Shown: positions 7,632 through 17,172, counted from the first letter of the stretch. The stretch is 64,000 bases of DNA from a methanogenic archaeon mixed culture ISO4-G1 (GCA_001563305.1 CP013703.1:124001-188000), one strand, 5' to 3'. Translations and numbers: made by a program. Notes: a model not told the origin generated them from the letters alone.

Positions 7632-8572
7632 CCGGAGAGAAGCTGGCGCAGCGCAACTATTACGGAAAGGCACTGGCGGAGCTCGCCAAGGAGAATCCCA
7701 ACGTCGTCGTCATGGACGCCGACCTCGCGGGTTCCACCAAGACATCGGAGTTCCAGAAGGTCTGCCCCGAGAGGTTCGTGGAGGTCGGTATCGCGGAGCA
7801 GAACATGATCGGCATCGCGTCCGGACTGGCCGCGGCAGGGAAGGTCGTATTCGCATCGACCTTCGGAGTCTTCGCCACGGGGAGGTGCTGGGAGCAGATC
7901 AGGCTCGGAGTCGCCTATCCCAAACTCAACGTCAAGATCGTCGCCACCCACTGCGGAATCAGCGTGGGGGAGGACGGCGCGTCCCACCAGGCGCTGGAGG
8001 ACATCGCTATCATGCGCTCGCTCCCCAACATGGTGGTCGTGGCACCCGCCGACGCCTACGAGGCGTTCGCGGCGACGAAGGTACTGGCATCCTACGACGG
8101 ACCCGCCTACATGAGGATGGGCCGTGCGGACTTCCCCACGATCCTCGAGCCAGATGTGGAGTTCAGGATCGGCAAGGCCACCGTCCTGAGGGAGGGGGCC
8201 GATGTGACCATCATCGGATGCGGACAGATGGTATCGTCCTGCCTGGGGGCAGCGGCGGAGCTGGAGGCCGAGGGCGTCAGTGCCGAGGTCATCAACATGT
8301 CAACGATCAAACCCATCGACAGGGAGGCCATCGAGCAGTCGGTCGCGAAGACTGGCTGCTGCGTGACCGCGGAGGAGCACAGCATCATAGGAGGTCTGGG
8401 TTCGGCCGTGGCGGAGGTCCTCTGCGACGGAGCATGCGTGCCCCTGGAGAGGGTGGGTACCAAGGATACCTTCGGGGAATCCGGAAAACCTGACGACCTC
8501 ATGGTCAAATACGGCCTGACCACGGCGGACATCGTCGCGGCGGCAAAGAAATCGATTTCAAGGAAGGGCTGA
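7628..8572 (+). CDS. Transketolase, C-terminal subunit
   Basis: This 314-residue pyrimidine-binding and C-terminal half of transketolase contains D-A-D-L-A-G-S-T-K near the N-terminus, the E-V-G-I-A-E-Q-N-M motif with the cofactor-activating Glu, and G-E-D-G-A-S-H-Q. The GTG start overlaps the stop of the N-terminal subunit, which implies translational coupling and equal production. The split arrangement is usual in archaea and is shared with deoxyxylulose-phosphate-synthase-like paralogues, but the transaldolase next to it supports transketolase. Confidence 0.92.
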   Translation: MTGEKLAQRNYYGKALAELAKENPNVVVMDADLAGSTKTSEFQKVCPERFVEVGIAEQNMIGIASGLAAAGKVVFASTFGVFATGRCWEQIRLGVAYPKLNVKIVATHCGISVGEDGASHQALEDIAIMRSLPNMVVVAPADAYEAFAATKVLASYDGPAYMRMGRADFPTILEPDVEFRIGKATVLREGADVTIIGCGQMVSSCLGAAAELEAEGVSAEVINMSTIKPIDREAIEQSVAKTGCCVTAEEHSIIGGLGSAVAEVLCDGACVPLERVGTKDTFGESGKPDDLMVKYGLTTADIVAAAKKSISRKG

Positions 8573-8574
8573 AC

Positions 8575-9222
8575 ATGAAGATATTCATAGACACTGCGAA
8601 TCTGGACATGATCAAGGAGATCAACAGCTGGGGGATCCTCGACGGGGTCACCACCAACCCCAGCCTCATCGCGAAGGAGGGAGTGGACGTCAGGACGCGC
8701 GTCAAGGAGATCGCCGCCATCGTCGACGGACCCATCTCCGCCGAGGCCATGTCCACCACATGCGACGAGATGGTCAAGGAGGGCCGCGAGCTCGCGAAGA
8801 TCCACCCCAACATCAACGTCAAGCTGCCCATGTGCGTCGAGACGCTGAAGGCGACCAAGATCCTCTCCTCGGAGGGAATCAAGGTCAACGTCACACTCAT
8901 CTTCTCGCCTCTGCAGGCACTGCTCGCGGCCAAGGCCGGAGCGGCGTTCGTCTCGCCCTTCATCGGACGTCTGGACGATATCGGCCAGTTCGGAGGCGAC
9001 CTCGTCGCCCAGATCATGACCATCCTGGAGAACTACGGTTACCCCACGGAGGTCATCGCAGCATCCATCCGCGGACCCACACACGTGCTCGAGGCGGCGC
9101 TCAACGGATGCGACATCGCCACGATCCCCTACGACACCCTCAAGAAGATGGTCGCGCACCCCAAGACCGACGAGGGCATCCAGAAGTTCATCGCCGATTA
9201 CGAGAAGTCGAAGAAGAACTGA
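8575..9222 (+). CDS. tal: Transaldolase (short TalC/FSA-type)
   Basis: This 215-residue enzyme of the small transaldolase/fructose-6-phosphate aldolase family opens with M-K-I-F-I-D-T-A-N and G-V-T-T-N-P-S-L. The Schiff-base lysine lies in N-I-N-V-K-L-P-M-C near residue 84. A-S-I-R-G-P-T-H-V matches the family phosphate site. It transfers three-carbon units and completes a non-oxidative pentose phosphate branch with the two upstream transketolase subunits, two bases away. Aldolase activity cannot be excluded from sequence alone. Confidence 0.92.
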   Translation: MKIFIDTANLDMIKEINSWGILDGVTTNPSLIAKEGVDVRTRVKEIAAIVDGPISAEAMSTTCDEMVKEGRELAKIHPNINVKLPMCVETLKATKILSSEGIKVNVTLIFSPLQALLAAKAGAAFVSPFIGRLDDIGQFGGDLVAQIMTILENYGYPTEVIAASIRGPTHVLEAALNGCDIATIPYDTLKKMVAHPKTDEGIQKFIADYEKSKKN

Positions 9223-9228
9223 GGTCCG

Positions 9229-10374
9229 ATGCACGACGTGATCGTCGTCGGCGGAGGTCCCGCCGGCAGTCTGGCGGCCAAGTCGTTGGCCAAGAGCGGT
9301 TATGACATCGCGGTGTTGGAGGAGCATCCCGAGGCCGGGACACCCCAGCACTGCACAGGATTGATCAGCGAGCAGACCGCGGAGATGTCCGGGATAAGGC
9401 CGGATAGGCTCAACACCCTCTACGGCGCGGAGTTCATATTCCCGGGCGGCCAGTCGATAACGATACGTTCCGACAAGCCCAAGGCAGTCATCGTGGACCG
9501 TGCGGACATGGACCGCAGGATGGCCGAGGCCGCCATGGACGCCGGAGCGGAGTACAAGTTCAGCGAGAAGTATCTCAGTCATTCACTGAAGGACGGGGTC
9601 ACCGTCGAGACCGACAGGGGGACGTACCGTTCCAAGGCCATCGTCGGGGCCGACGGCGCATCGTCCAAGGTCGCACTGTCCCTTGGGGACAACTGGCCCA
9701 AGGAGTTCGTCAGAGGGATCCAGGCGGATGTCAGGTACAGGTCGGACGACCAGGAGATATTCAAGGTGTACCTGGGCAACAAGATCGCGCCCGGTTTCTT
9801 CGCATGGGAGATCCCCTGCGGCGGTTTCACCCGCATAGGTCTGTGCACATCATGGTCAGTCGGTCCGCCATCCGAGTACCTCACGGACCTGCTGATCCGT
9901 CTGGGTCTGCAGGACAGGGTCATGAAGGTCTACAACGGGAAGATCCCTCTGGGAGGACGTCCCATCCTATATGGTGACAGATGCCTCCTGGCCGGGGATG
10001 CGGCGGGGTTCGTCAAACCGCTGTCCGGAGGGGGCCTGTATCCCACGTTCAAGGCCAACAGGCATCTGGTCGAGACGCTCACCAACGCGCTCCAGCTGGA
10101 CTCGTTCACCGACACGGACCTGGTGAAGTACGTCCTGGCCTGCAAGGAGGACTTCGGCAAGGAGCTCGAACGCTCGTACTATCTCAGGAAGAGGTTCAAG
10201 AGGCTCTCGGACTCCGATTTCAACAAGGTCTACGATTTCGTCATCAAGAACCAACTGGTGTCCGACCTCAACGATCTGGACATCGACCATCCCGCGGAGT
10301 CGGTGAGGAAGCTGGTGTCGAGTCCGAAGATTGCGATCTCAGCGATACCCATATTCCTGAGGTCCCTCAGATGA
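9229..10374 (+). CDS. Geranylgeranyl reductase family flavoprotein
   Basis: This 381-residue FAD protein has the dinucleotide motif G-G-G-P-A-G-S at residues 8-14, E-E-H-P-E-A-G near 36 and C-T-G at 48-50. G-A-D-G-A-S-S and G-D-A-A-G-F-V-K-P-L-S-G-G-G complete the flavin site. Archaeal members saturate the geranylgeranyl chains of membrane lipids (digeranylgeranylglycerophospholipid reductase). A second, different member lies beside the fpo operon at 35964, so the lipid role is most natural for this copy but is inferred. It overlaps the next gene by ATGA. Confidence 0.85.
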   Translation: MHDVIVVGGGPAGSLAAKSLAKSGYDIAVLEEHPEAGTPQHCTGLISEQTAEMSGIRPDRLNTLYGAEFIFPGGQSITIRSDKPKAVIVDRADMDRRMAEAAMDAGAEYKFSEKYLSHSLKDGVTVETDRGTYRSKAIVGADGASSKVALSLGDNWPKEFVRGIQADVRYRSDDQEIFKVYLGNKIAPGFFAWEIPCGGFTRIGLCTSWSVGPPSEYLTDLLIRLGLQDRVMKVYNGKIPLGGRPILYGDRCLLAGDAAGFVKPLSGGGLYPTFKANRHLVETLTNALQLDSFTDTDLVKYVLACKEDFGKELERSYYLRKRFKRLSDSDFNKVYDFVIKNQLVSDLNDLDIDHPAESVRKLVSSPKIAISAIPIFLRSLR

Positions 10375-11417
10375 AGAGGGTCGTCTTCGCTAGGCTGCCG
10401 TCGGAGGAGGCGGGGCCTATGATCCGCGAACTGATGGCCAAGGATTATGTGGACCTCCATGCGAAGATAGGCAAGGATCCCGACTACCGTTACGTCCCCA
10501 TCCTCCCTGAGCACGTGGACGACGTGAAGGCCATGGGGCTGGAGACCCAGGAGGGCGAGGCCCACACCCTGGACCGCAGGAGCCCCCAGGAGAAGATACG
10601 CGACATCCTGTGCTCCGTGGAAGGCTTGGCGGACATTGTGCCAGACAAGTGGGAGTACGTCGGTGATATCGTGATCGTGAGGATGGATCCGCGCTGCGGA
10701 CCGTACAAGGACCTCATAGGCAGGACGTACGCCGAGGTGCTCGGGGCCAAGACCGTCTGCGCGGATGTCAAGGGGGTCTCTGGGGAGTTCAGGCAGCCCA
10801 GCATGGAGATCATCTACGGCACGGAGACGGAATCCGTCCGTCTGGAGAATGGGATCTACTACGGGTTCGACGTCACGAAGGTCATGTTCGCATCCGGGAA
10901 CACCGACGAGAGGATGAGGATGAGGAACCTCGATTGCTCCGGGGAGACGGTCGTGGACATGTTCGCCGGAATAGGCTACTTCACGCTCCCTCTGGCCAAG
11001 TATTCCGGGGCCAGGAAGGTCTTCGCGTGCGAGAAGAATCCCGAATCCTACGAGTTCCTGTGCAGGAACATCCGCGACAACGAGCTCCAGGACAAGGTCA
11101 TACCGATCCTCTCGGACAACCGCAACCTGCTCGGGAAGCATTTCGCCGACCGCATTCTGATGGGATATGTTCAGACCACATCGGACTTCCTGCCGAAGGC
11201 CCTGACGATGATAAAGCCCGGCGGGATCATACACTATCACGATACTTTCTACGTCAACGAATACGAGGACAGGATAAGGTCCATATTCGACAGTGCCAGC
11301 GGTCCCGATGGTTATGAGATCCTGAGGATACACGAGGTCAAATCCTATGCTCCGTCGGTATCCCATTACGTGGCGGATGTCCGCATCAGACCTTCTCGCC
11401 TGAACCCGATGCAGTGA
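10371..11417 (+). CDS. taw2: tRNA wybutosine synthase Taw2 / Trm5-like class I methyltransferase fold
   Basis: This 348-residue protein has an N-terminal domain typical of the Trm5/TYW2 group and a Rossmann fold with V-D-M-F-A-G-I-G-Y-F near residue 193. D-N-R and A-D-R-I-L-M-G-Y replace the N-L-P motif of true Trm5. The G-G-I-I-H-Y-H-D segment is also TYW2-like. Taw2 transfers the aminocarboxypropyl group of SAM to 4-demethylwyosine at position 37 of tRNA-Phe. Start ATG overlaps the preceding stop; the 3' end overlaps the convergent unknown gene by 32 bases. A Trm5 paralogue is the alternative. Confidence 0.72.
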   Translation: MKRVVFARLPSEEAGPMIRELMAKDYVDLHAKIGKDPDYRYVPILPEHVDDVKAMGLETQEGEAHTLDRRSPQEKIRDILCSVEGLADIVPDKWEYVGDIVIVRMDPRCGPYKDLIGRTYAEVLGAKTVCADVKGVSGEFRQPSMEIIYGTETESVRLENGIYYGFDVTKVMFASGNTDERMRMRNLDCSGETVVDMFAGIGYFTLPLAKYSGARKVFACEKNPESYEFLCRNIRDNELQDKVIPILSDNRNLLGKHFADRILMGYVQTTSDFLPKALTMIKPGGIIHYHDTFYVNEYEDRIRSIFDSASGPDGYEILRIHEVKSYAPSVSHYVADVRIRPSRLNPMQ

Positions 11418-12891
11418 GCAGCGTGTTCATAGTGTCGCGGTACTTGTCGCCGTTCGCCTGGATGACAGCCTTCGCGAACGGCAGGAGGTAATCGGCGAAC
11501 TCCTTCTCCTCCCTGCTGAGCTTGATCGGGATGTCGGAGGCCCCTGTGGCCATGACGAACGATGCTGCGAGGCTGCGTGCCCTGTTGTTCTTGAGGCCTA
11601 CGGTCTGGATGGTCTTGACCACCATCGCCTCCCCGCCCACCTTGGCGGCCTTGGCCAGGCTGTCGGCGATGACGGTTATCGGACCGGGCTTGCTGAACAC
11701 GGGCAGCGAGTCGACCACGGATGCCGAGATGTAGATGTTGTGAGCGGCCTCCAGGACCTGGAGGGGCTGGTTCTTGGACTGGTCACCCATCTTGCCGGGG
11801 GTGCACGCATCGGTGTACATCGCGACGATGTCTGCCCAGTCGTTCTCCCAGATCACTCCGAGGATCTCGCTGAGCCTGTTTGTCTTCGTGATGATCGTCC
11901 TGGGGTTCTCCTCGAGGAACCTTTTGAGCGTGGCGACGATCTTCTCATCCCCGTCGACCTTCGCGATGAACGAATCGAGGTTGGAACCGTAGTTGTCGGT
12001 GTCGATGATGTAGGTGGCCGTGGCGTTGCTCCTGAGGTCCCCGAGCCTAGTCCTCTTGACCTCGCTGATGAGCGACGAGTCGGTCACCTTGCCGAACATG
12101 TACTCCTTCAGCCTGTCGTCGGTGATCTCCACGTAGTCCTTCTCGCCCTCCGCGTGGAACTTGTGCCTCACGCGGACGGAGATGTCCTTCAGCGGGTCGT
12201 TACCGGCGATCCTCGAGAGGATATATTGGACGGTCGAGACGTTTTTGGCGCAGTTCTCGCAGATGCGGATGGTCTCACCGAGGGATTTGACCTCGATCTC
12301 GAGGACGGCGGATGCGGAATGGCCACAGTCGAGGCCGTCGTCAGGGAACTCGTAGGGGGTCTCCCAGAATGTATCGTAAAGGTAGTCCTCGGGCATGTTG
12401 AAGTGGTCGCTGCAGACCAGCGTGTCCTCGAAGGAGTACAGCATCAGGTCGTTCTTCCTGATGAAGTGGTTGTACAGGAGCAGCCTGATCTTGGGATCGG
12501 TGTAGTACTGGCATCCGATGAGCTTGTCCGCCCCGACGGTCCCTCTGACCGCGTAGGAGACGACCTCGTCACCGAGCTTGGCGCTCGCCAGGAGCGGCAC
12601 AGAACCGGCAGCGGCGAGGGAGATGGTACCCGCGTAGGCCTTGCTGATGTCGTCGTTGAACATCTTCCCCGCCTCCTTCACGAGGGCATCGGGGTTGTTC
12701 TTGATCTTCTGGAACGAGTCTATCGTCTTGAAGGTCTTGTCGAAATAGCACTTCCTGCAGTTCCCTGCGCACTGAGGCCTGAGGACACCGGGATTGTCGG
12801 CGAGCGCCCTGGAACGGTCCAGGAGATCTTCCTCGAGTTTCTTGGAGGTGTGCTTCACACCTCTCATCCTCACGCGCTTCTTGGCGGGCAT
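11386..12891 (-). CDS. Conserved-looking protein of unknown function with two Cys clusters
   Basis: This 501-residue soluble protein has a basic N-terminus, a C-x3-C-x2-C group (C-A-G-N-C-R-K-C) near residue 42, and a second set near 190-217 (D-C-G-H ... C-E-N-C), so at least one metal site is likely. The first hundred residues also contain an Ala/Gly-rich stretch. The C-terminal half is mixed helix and strand without a motif I can name. No signal peptide is visible and no family was recognised. The codon use and GC content match the neighbours, so this is a genuine resident gene. It is convergent with taw2 (tail overlap) and divergent from the RNase III gene. Confidence 0.8.
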   Translation of the reverse strand: MPAKKRVRMRGVKHTSKKLEEDLLDRSRALADNPGVLRPQCAGNCRKCYFDKTFKTIDSFQKIKNNPDALVKEAGKMFNDDISKAYAGTISLAAAGSVPLLASAKLGDEVVSYAVRGTVGADKLIGCQYYTDPKIRLLLYNHFIRKNDLMLYSFEDTLVCSDHFNMPEDYLYDTFWETPYEFPDDGLDCGHSASAVLEIEVKSLGETIRICENCAKNVSTVQYILSRIAGNDPLKDISVRVRHKFHAEGEKDYVEITDDRLKEYMFGKVTDSSLISEVKRTRLGDLRSNATATYIIDTDNYGSNLDSFIAKVDGDEKIVATLKRFLEENPRTIITKTNRLSEILGVIWENDWADIVAMYTDACTPGKMGDQSKNQPLQVLEAAHNIYISASVVDSLPVFSKPGPITVIADSLAKAAKVGGEAMVVKTIQTVGLKNNRARSLAASFVMATGASDIPIKLSREEKEFADYLLPFAKAVIQANGDKYRDTMNTLLTASGSGEKV

Positions 12892-12950
12892 ATCCCTCTC
12901 AATGACTCTCTTTTAATTAAACCTACTTCCTGCGCGCGCGACCGTTTCAC

Positions 12951-12961
12951 AGTTTTATATC
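12951..12961 (+). promoter_or_regulatory. TATA box of the RNase III gene
   Basis: GTTTTATATCC ends 22 nt before the ATG, so transcription would begin almost at the start codon (leaderless mRNA). Confidence 0.5.
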
Positions 12962-12982
12962 CGTGAGTCATCGGGAGTACCG

Positions 12983-13456
12983 ATGGAGTCCGATTTCGAG
13001 ATGTCCGTGAGGGAGTTCCTGGCGAGGGAACCGTTCTGTTTCAGGAATGTGCCAGATGATGCACTTTCCCTTTTCTGCGCAGCCCTCACGCACGACAGTT
13101 ACTCCAACGAGGCGCTGCAGAGGGACCCGCCGGAGAGGGCGGAATCCTACGAACGCCTGGAGTTCCTCGGGGACGCCGTCCTGGAGTTCCTCGTATGCGA
13201 GCACGTCTTCAGGGAGACGGCGATCATCGAGGGTCCCATGACCGACTACAAGCAGGACAAGGTCTGCAACGGGAACATATCGCAGCGCATCCTCGACAAG
13301 GGCATCCAGATCGATTCGCTGATGAGGGTCGGGAAGGGTCAGAAGCAGATCGAGGAGAAGATGCGTGCGGACTGCTTCGAGGCGCTGGTCGCGGCCACGT
13401 ATCTGTCGTACGGTCTGGATGAGGCCCGCGATCTGGTTCACAGGGTTCTCCTTTGA
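12983..13456 (+). CDS. rnc: Single-domain ribonuclease III
   Basis: This 157-residue protein consists of an RNase III catalytic domain only. The signature helix E-R-L-E-F-L-G-D-A-V-L-E spans residues 57-68, preceded by A-L-T-H-D-S-Y. The second acidic pair is in R-A-D-C-F-E-A-L-V-A-A near 128-137. The four metal-binding carboxylates of the family are therefore present. There is no double-stranded-RNA-binding domain, as in bacterial Mini-III. RNase III cuts double-stranded RNA, classically in rRNA maturation, and is uncommon in archaea. The mRNA is probably leaderless. Pairing with structured RNAs in this genome is possible but unproven. Confidence 0.85.
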   Translation: MESDFEMSVREFLAREPFCFRNVPDDALSLFCAALTHDSYSNEALQRDPPERAESYERLEFLGDAVLEFLVCEHVFRETAIIEGPMTDYKQDKVCNGNISQRILDKGIQIDSLMRVGKGQKQIEEKMRADCFEALVAATYLSYGLDEARDLVHRVLL

Positions 13457-13465
13457 CCCGGTCCT

Positions 13466-13480
13466 GCGTATAATTATTAA
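13466..13480 (+). promoter_or_regulatory. TATA box of the AMP-salvage operon
   Basis: GCGTATAATTATTAA lies about 25-30 nt before the ATG of the isomerase gene and directly after the RNase III stop. Confidence 0.5.
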
Positions 13481-13503
13481 CGCGCCGGAACGATACCCCT
13501 TGC

Positions 13504-14430
13504 ATGGACCAGAACGTCGTAGAGATAGCCAAGGAGATCCGTGAGATGAAGATCCGCGGGGCCGGTAAGATCGCGAGGGCGGGTGCTGGAGCGCTCGCCA
13601 AGTTCGCCGAGGACTATCAGGGCAAGGAGATGTCGAAGTTCCTGTTCGACCTGGACAACGCCATGAAGGCGCTCCTCGATTCCAGACCTACAGCGGTATC
13701 GCTCTGGAACGGGGTGCAGGCGACCGTCAAGGGAGTCAGATATCTCGACGACGTCGATGATGCCAGAGGGCTCATCGTAAGGAACGCGGACCAGTTCATC
13801 AGGGATTCCAACGAGGCCGTGAGGGCGATAGCCAGCATCGGCGCCAAGAGGATCGAGGACGGCGACACGATCATGACCCACTGCAACAGCAACGTCGCGA
13901 TCGAGGTCATCGCCGAGGCCCACAGGCAGGGCAAGGACATCCACGTGTTCGCCACGGAATCCCGCCCGTGGAGGCAGGGGATCCTGACCGTCAAGGACCT
14001 GGCAGCGGAGGGCATCGACACCACGCTGATCATCGACAGCGCGGTCCGTCTGGTCATGAAGAAGGTCGACAAGGTCTTCGTGGGAGCGGACACCATTACG
14101 TCCCACGGAGCGCTTATCAACAAGATCGGAACGTCCCAGCTGGCACTTGCGGCCCATGAGGCCAGGGTGCAGTTCTACGTCTGCAGCGAGACCTACAAGT
14201 TTTCGCCGCTGACACTGGCGGGCGACCTGGTCAAGATCGAGCTGCGCGAGAACAGCGAGATCGTCAAGCCGGGGGAGATCCCGGATTCCGTCAAGGTGTT
14301 CAACCCGGTGTTCGACGTGACCCCGGCGCAGTACATCGACGGCATAGTCACCGAGCTGGGCCTGATATCGCCGGGCTCGGTATACGACATAATGGAGAGG
14401 AAGTTCGGTTCTGAACTGATGAAGGAGTGA
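13504..14430 (+). CDS. Ribose-1,5-bisphosphate isomerase
   Basis: This 308-residue protein of the eIF2B-alpha/MtnA superfamily carries T-H-C-N-S-N near residue 121, an E-S-R-P-x-x-Q-G motif, and G-A-D-T-I-x-x-x-G-A-L-I-N-K-I-G-T near 196. It converts ribose-1,5-bisphosphate to ribulose-1,5-bisphosphate. The assignment over a translation factor or MtnA comes from the neighbours: form III RuBisCO and AMP phosphorylase follow within a few bases, which together form the archaeal AMP pathway. It differs clearly from the MtnA paralogue at 57979. Leader length is probably near zero. Confidence 0.92.
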   Translation: MDQNVVEIAKEIREMKIRGAGKIARAGAGALAKFAEDYQGKEMSKFLFDLDNAMKALLDSRPTAVSLWNGVQATVKGVRYLDDVDDARGLIVRNADQFIRDSNEAVRAIASIGAKRIEDGDTIMTHCNSNVAIEVIAEAHRQGKDIHVFATESRPWRQGILTVKDLAAEGIDTTLIIDSAVRLVMKKVDKVFVGADTITSHGALINKIGTSQLALAAHEARVQFYVCSETYKFSPLTLAGDLVKIELRENSEIVKPGEIPDSVKVFNPVFDVTPAQYIDGIVTELGLISPGSVYDIMERKFGSELMKE

Positions 14431-14434
14431 TTGG

Positions 14435-15664
14435 ATGAGTTCATATCTGCATCTTGGAGAGCCGGAGGATCCGGACAAGTACGTGATTTGCAAGTACCGC
14501 GTCACGACGGACCTTCCGATGGAGAAGGCGGCCGAGGCCATCGCCGCGGAGCAGTCCACCGGCACATGGACCGGCATATCCACTCTGGACAATGACATAT
14601 TCAACTCGCTGGGCGCCCGCGTGACGGACATCTCCGGCGAATACATAACCGTGGAGTTCCCCACGGACGATTTCAGCATAGAGGTGGGAGCGGTCCCCCA
14701 GATCCTCAGCGTCATCGCCGGCAACCTGTTCGGGCTCGGCGCGCTGAAGGCAGTGAGGCTGGAGGACGTGACGTTCCCCAAGGACATCCTCAGGCAGTTC
14801 AAGGGACCCAAGTTCGGAGCGGAGGGCATCAGGAAGATGCTGGACCGTCCGGAGAAGCCCCTGGTCGGTACCATAGTCAAACCGAAGATCGGTCTCGATC
14901 CCAAGAGGACCGCCGAATACGTCTACGAGGCGGGGGCCGGAGGCCTCACCAACTCCAAGGACGACGAGACGCTGGTGGACCAGCCCTTCTGTCCCATCGA
15001 GGACAGGACCGTAGCGGTCGCGGAGGCCCTGGACAGGCTGGAGAGCGAGGGCCACAAGATGATGCACGCCATCAACGTCAGCACCCGCGGCGACAGGATC
15101 GTCGAACTGGCCGAGAAGGTCCAGGGATGGGGTGCCAGGGAGCTAATGGTCGACGTCATCACATGCGGGTTCGGAGCGGTGCAGGCGCTGGCCGAGGACC
15201 CGTCCATCAAGGTCCCGATCCACGTCCACAGGACCATGCACGGGGCGTTCACCAAGGATCCGCTCCACGGGGTGGCCATGCTGCCCCTGACGAAGCTCAC
15301 GAGGATGTGCGGCGGGGATGCGCTGCACATCGGTACCCTCGGCGTCGGCAAGATGGCCGGCAGCGCGAAGGAGGACAGCAACCTGACGGCATGCCTGGGG
15401 AACGACGTCCCGTACAAGGGCGTCATGCCGGTGTGCTCCGGAGGCGTCTATCCCGGGATCGTCGAGGACATCATCAAGAGGGCGGGATTCAACGTACAGA
15501 TACAGGCGGGCGGAGGCGTCGCCGGGCATCCCGGCGGTGTCAGGGCCGGAGCCATGGGAATGAGCCAGGCGGTGGATGCGGCATTCGCGGGGATCCCCAA
15601 GGAGGAGTACGCGAAGGACCACAAGGAGCTCGCCATTGCACTTGAGAAGTGGGGATCGAGATGA
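14435..15664 (+). CDS. rbcL: Ribulose-bisphosphate carboxylase, form III
   Basis: This 409-residue RuBisCO has the family's active-site residues. These are K-P-K near 149-151, the carbamylated lysine and metal ligands in S-K-D-D-E (Lys 175), H-R-T-M-H-G-A near 268, and loop 6 G-T-L-G-V-G-K-M. C-S-G-G and G-G-G-V phosphate-binding segments close the barrel. Form III enzymes fix CO2 onto RuBP derived from nucleotides and give two 3-phosphoglycerates. No small subunit or phosphoribulokinase is near, as expected for AMP salvage rather than a Calvin cycle. AAGGAG precedes the start; the stop overlaps the AMP phosphorylase start. Confidence 0.95.
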   Translation: MSSYLHLGEPEDPDKYVICKYRVTTDLPMEKAAEAIAAEQSTGTWTGISTLDNDIFNSLGARVTDISGEYITVEFPTDDFSIEVGAVPQILSVIAGNLFGLGALKAVRLEDVTFPKDILRQFKGPKFGAEGIRKMLDRPEKPLVGTIVKPKIGLDPKRTAEYVYEAGAGGLTNSKDDETLVDQPFCPIEDRTVAVAEALDRLESEGHKMMHAINVSTRGDRIVELAEKVQGWGARELMVDVITCGFGAVQALAEDPSIKVPIHVHRTMHGAFTKDPLHGVAMLPLTKLTRMCGGDALHIGTLGVGKMAGSAKEDSNLTACLGNDVPYKGVMPVCSGGVYPGIVEDIIKRAGFNVQIQAGGGVAGHPGGVRAGAMGMSQAVDAAFAGIPKEEYAKDHKELAIALEKWGSR

Positions 15665-17172
15665 AGTTCAAGGTGAAAGCACTCAATCTGATGGCCTCGG
15701 AGCCACAGGTCCTCCTCCACGACGAGGACTGTGTCGTCCTGGGGGTCAAGGACAACGACCGTGTGACGATTATCGGCAAGAGAACGACGATCGCATTGGT
15801 CGCCCATATGAACCAGACCATCGAGCCGGGCACGGCATACATCCCTGTCCAGCTGCTGAAACAGGTCGGGGCGAAAGACGGGGACACTGTCGACATCGCC
15901 TATACCCATAACCCGGATTCCACCAGGTTCATCCGCAAGAAGATGGACGGCAAGGAGCTGACCAAGGAGCAGATCGAGGCCATCGTCAGGGACATCCTGG
16001 ACAACAGGCTGTCCAAGATAGAGATCTCCGCATGGCTGACTGCTCTGTACATCAACGGTATGAACATCAGGGAGATCGCCGATTTCACCATGGCCATGGC
16101 CAACACCGGTGACATAATCAAGTTCTCCAGGTCGCCGGTCTTCGACTTCCACAGCCTGGGAGGCGTCCCCGGCAACAAGATCACGCCCATCGTGGTCTCC
16201 ATCGTGGCTGCGGCGGGTCTCATGATCCCGAAGACGTCGTCCCGTGCCATAAGCAGCGCATGCGGCACGTCGGACTTCGTGGAGACGTTCTGCGACGTGG
16301 AGCTGGACGCCGTCACGGTCAGGAGCATATCCGAGAACGTCGGCGGTGTTTTCGCATGGGGAGGTTCCATGAACCTTGCCCCCGTGGACGACATAGTGAT
16401 CAAGATCGAGCACCCCCTGGGCATCAACCCCAGGGCGCAGATGCTGGCATCCATCATGAGCAAGAAGGTGGCCATGGGTTCCACCCATCTCCTGGTGGAC
16501 ATCCCCACTGGACAGGGCACCAAGGTGCCCACCCTGGAGGCCGCCAAGGCGTATGCCCGCGACCTCATGGACCTGGGTGAGAAGATCGGCATGCACGTGG
16601 AGTGCGCCATCACATATGCGGACCAGCCCATCGGTAACGCGGTGGGACCAAACCTGGAGGCCAGGGAGTGCATCAGCATCCTCGAGGGCAGCGACCATCC
16701 GGCCAGTGTCATCGAGAAGGCCTGCGAGTGCGCGGGGATCATCCTGGAGATGGCGGGCATAGCGAACGGCGCGGACAGGGCCAGGGAGCTGCTGGATTCC
16801 GGCGACGCCCACAGGAAGTTCCTGGAGATCGTCGAGGCGCAGAACGGAAGGAAGGACCTGAAGTCCACCGACCTGGAGCCTGGGAAGTACTCCCACGACA
16901 TCGTTGCCAGCAATGCAGGTTACGTCCACGCCATCGGCAACAAGGAGGTCGTCAACATCGCTAAGGCAGCGGGTGCGCCGGCCGACAAGGGCGCCGGACT
17001 GCTGATCTTCAAGAAGAAGGGCCAGAGGGTCGAGAAGGGTGAGGTCCTGATGACCATCTACGCGGAGAGCGAGGCCAAGCTCCAGCGTGCCAGGGAGGTC
17101 GCCATAAGCAACAGCCCGTTCGACATCGAAGGCATGCTCCTCAAGAGAGTGGCCGACATGAAGCCGCTATGA
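15661..17172 (+). CDS. deoA: AMP phosphorylase
   Basis: This 503-residue member of the thymidine/pyrimidine phosphorylase family has the N-terminal extension typical of archaeal AMP phosphorylases. The S-L-G-G-V-P-G-N-K motif is near residue 165. S-S-R-A-I-S-S-A-C-G-T and K-K-V-A-M-G-S-T-H line the active site. It releases the base from AMP (and other NMPs) with phosphate to make ribose-1,5-bisphosphate, feeding the upstream isomerase and RuBisCO. ATG 15661 overlaps the rbcL stop (ATGA), which is why the earlier in-frame ATG 15649 is not used. Its own stop overlaps the next start. Confidence 0.94.
   Translation: MKFKVKALNLMASEPQVLLHDEDCVVLGVKDNDRVTIIGKRTTIALVAHMNQTIEPGTAYIPVQLLKQVGAKDGDTVDIAYTHNPDSTRFIRKKMDGKELTKEQIEAIVRDILDNRLSKIEISAWLTALYINGMNIREIADFTMAMANTGDIIKFSRSPVFDFHSLGGVPGNKITPIVVSIVAAAGLMIPKTSSRAISSACGTSDFVETFCDVELDAVTVRSISENVGGVFAWGGSMNLAPVDDIVIKIEHPLGINPRAQMLASIMSKKVAMGSTHLLVDIPTGQGTKVPTLEAAKAYARDLMDLGEKIGMHVECAITYADQPIGNAVGPNLEARECISILEGSDHPASVIEKACECAGIILEMAGIANGADRARELLDSGDAHRKFLEIVEAQNGRKDLKSTDLEPGKYSHDIVASNAGYVHAIGNKEVVNIAKAAGAPADKGAGLLIFKKKGQRVEKGEVLMTIYAESEAKLQRAREVAISNSPFDIEGMLLKRVADMKPL

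Noticed and set aside
12930-12945. CG-alternating run near the RNase III promoter as a functional Z-DNA site
   Set aside because: Only a few dinucleotides long and expected in a GC-rich genome; a similar short run occurs at 56161-56168.
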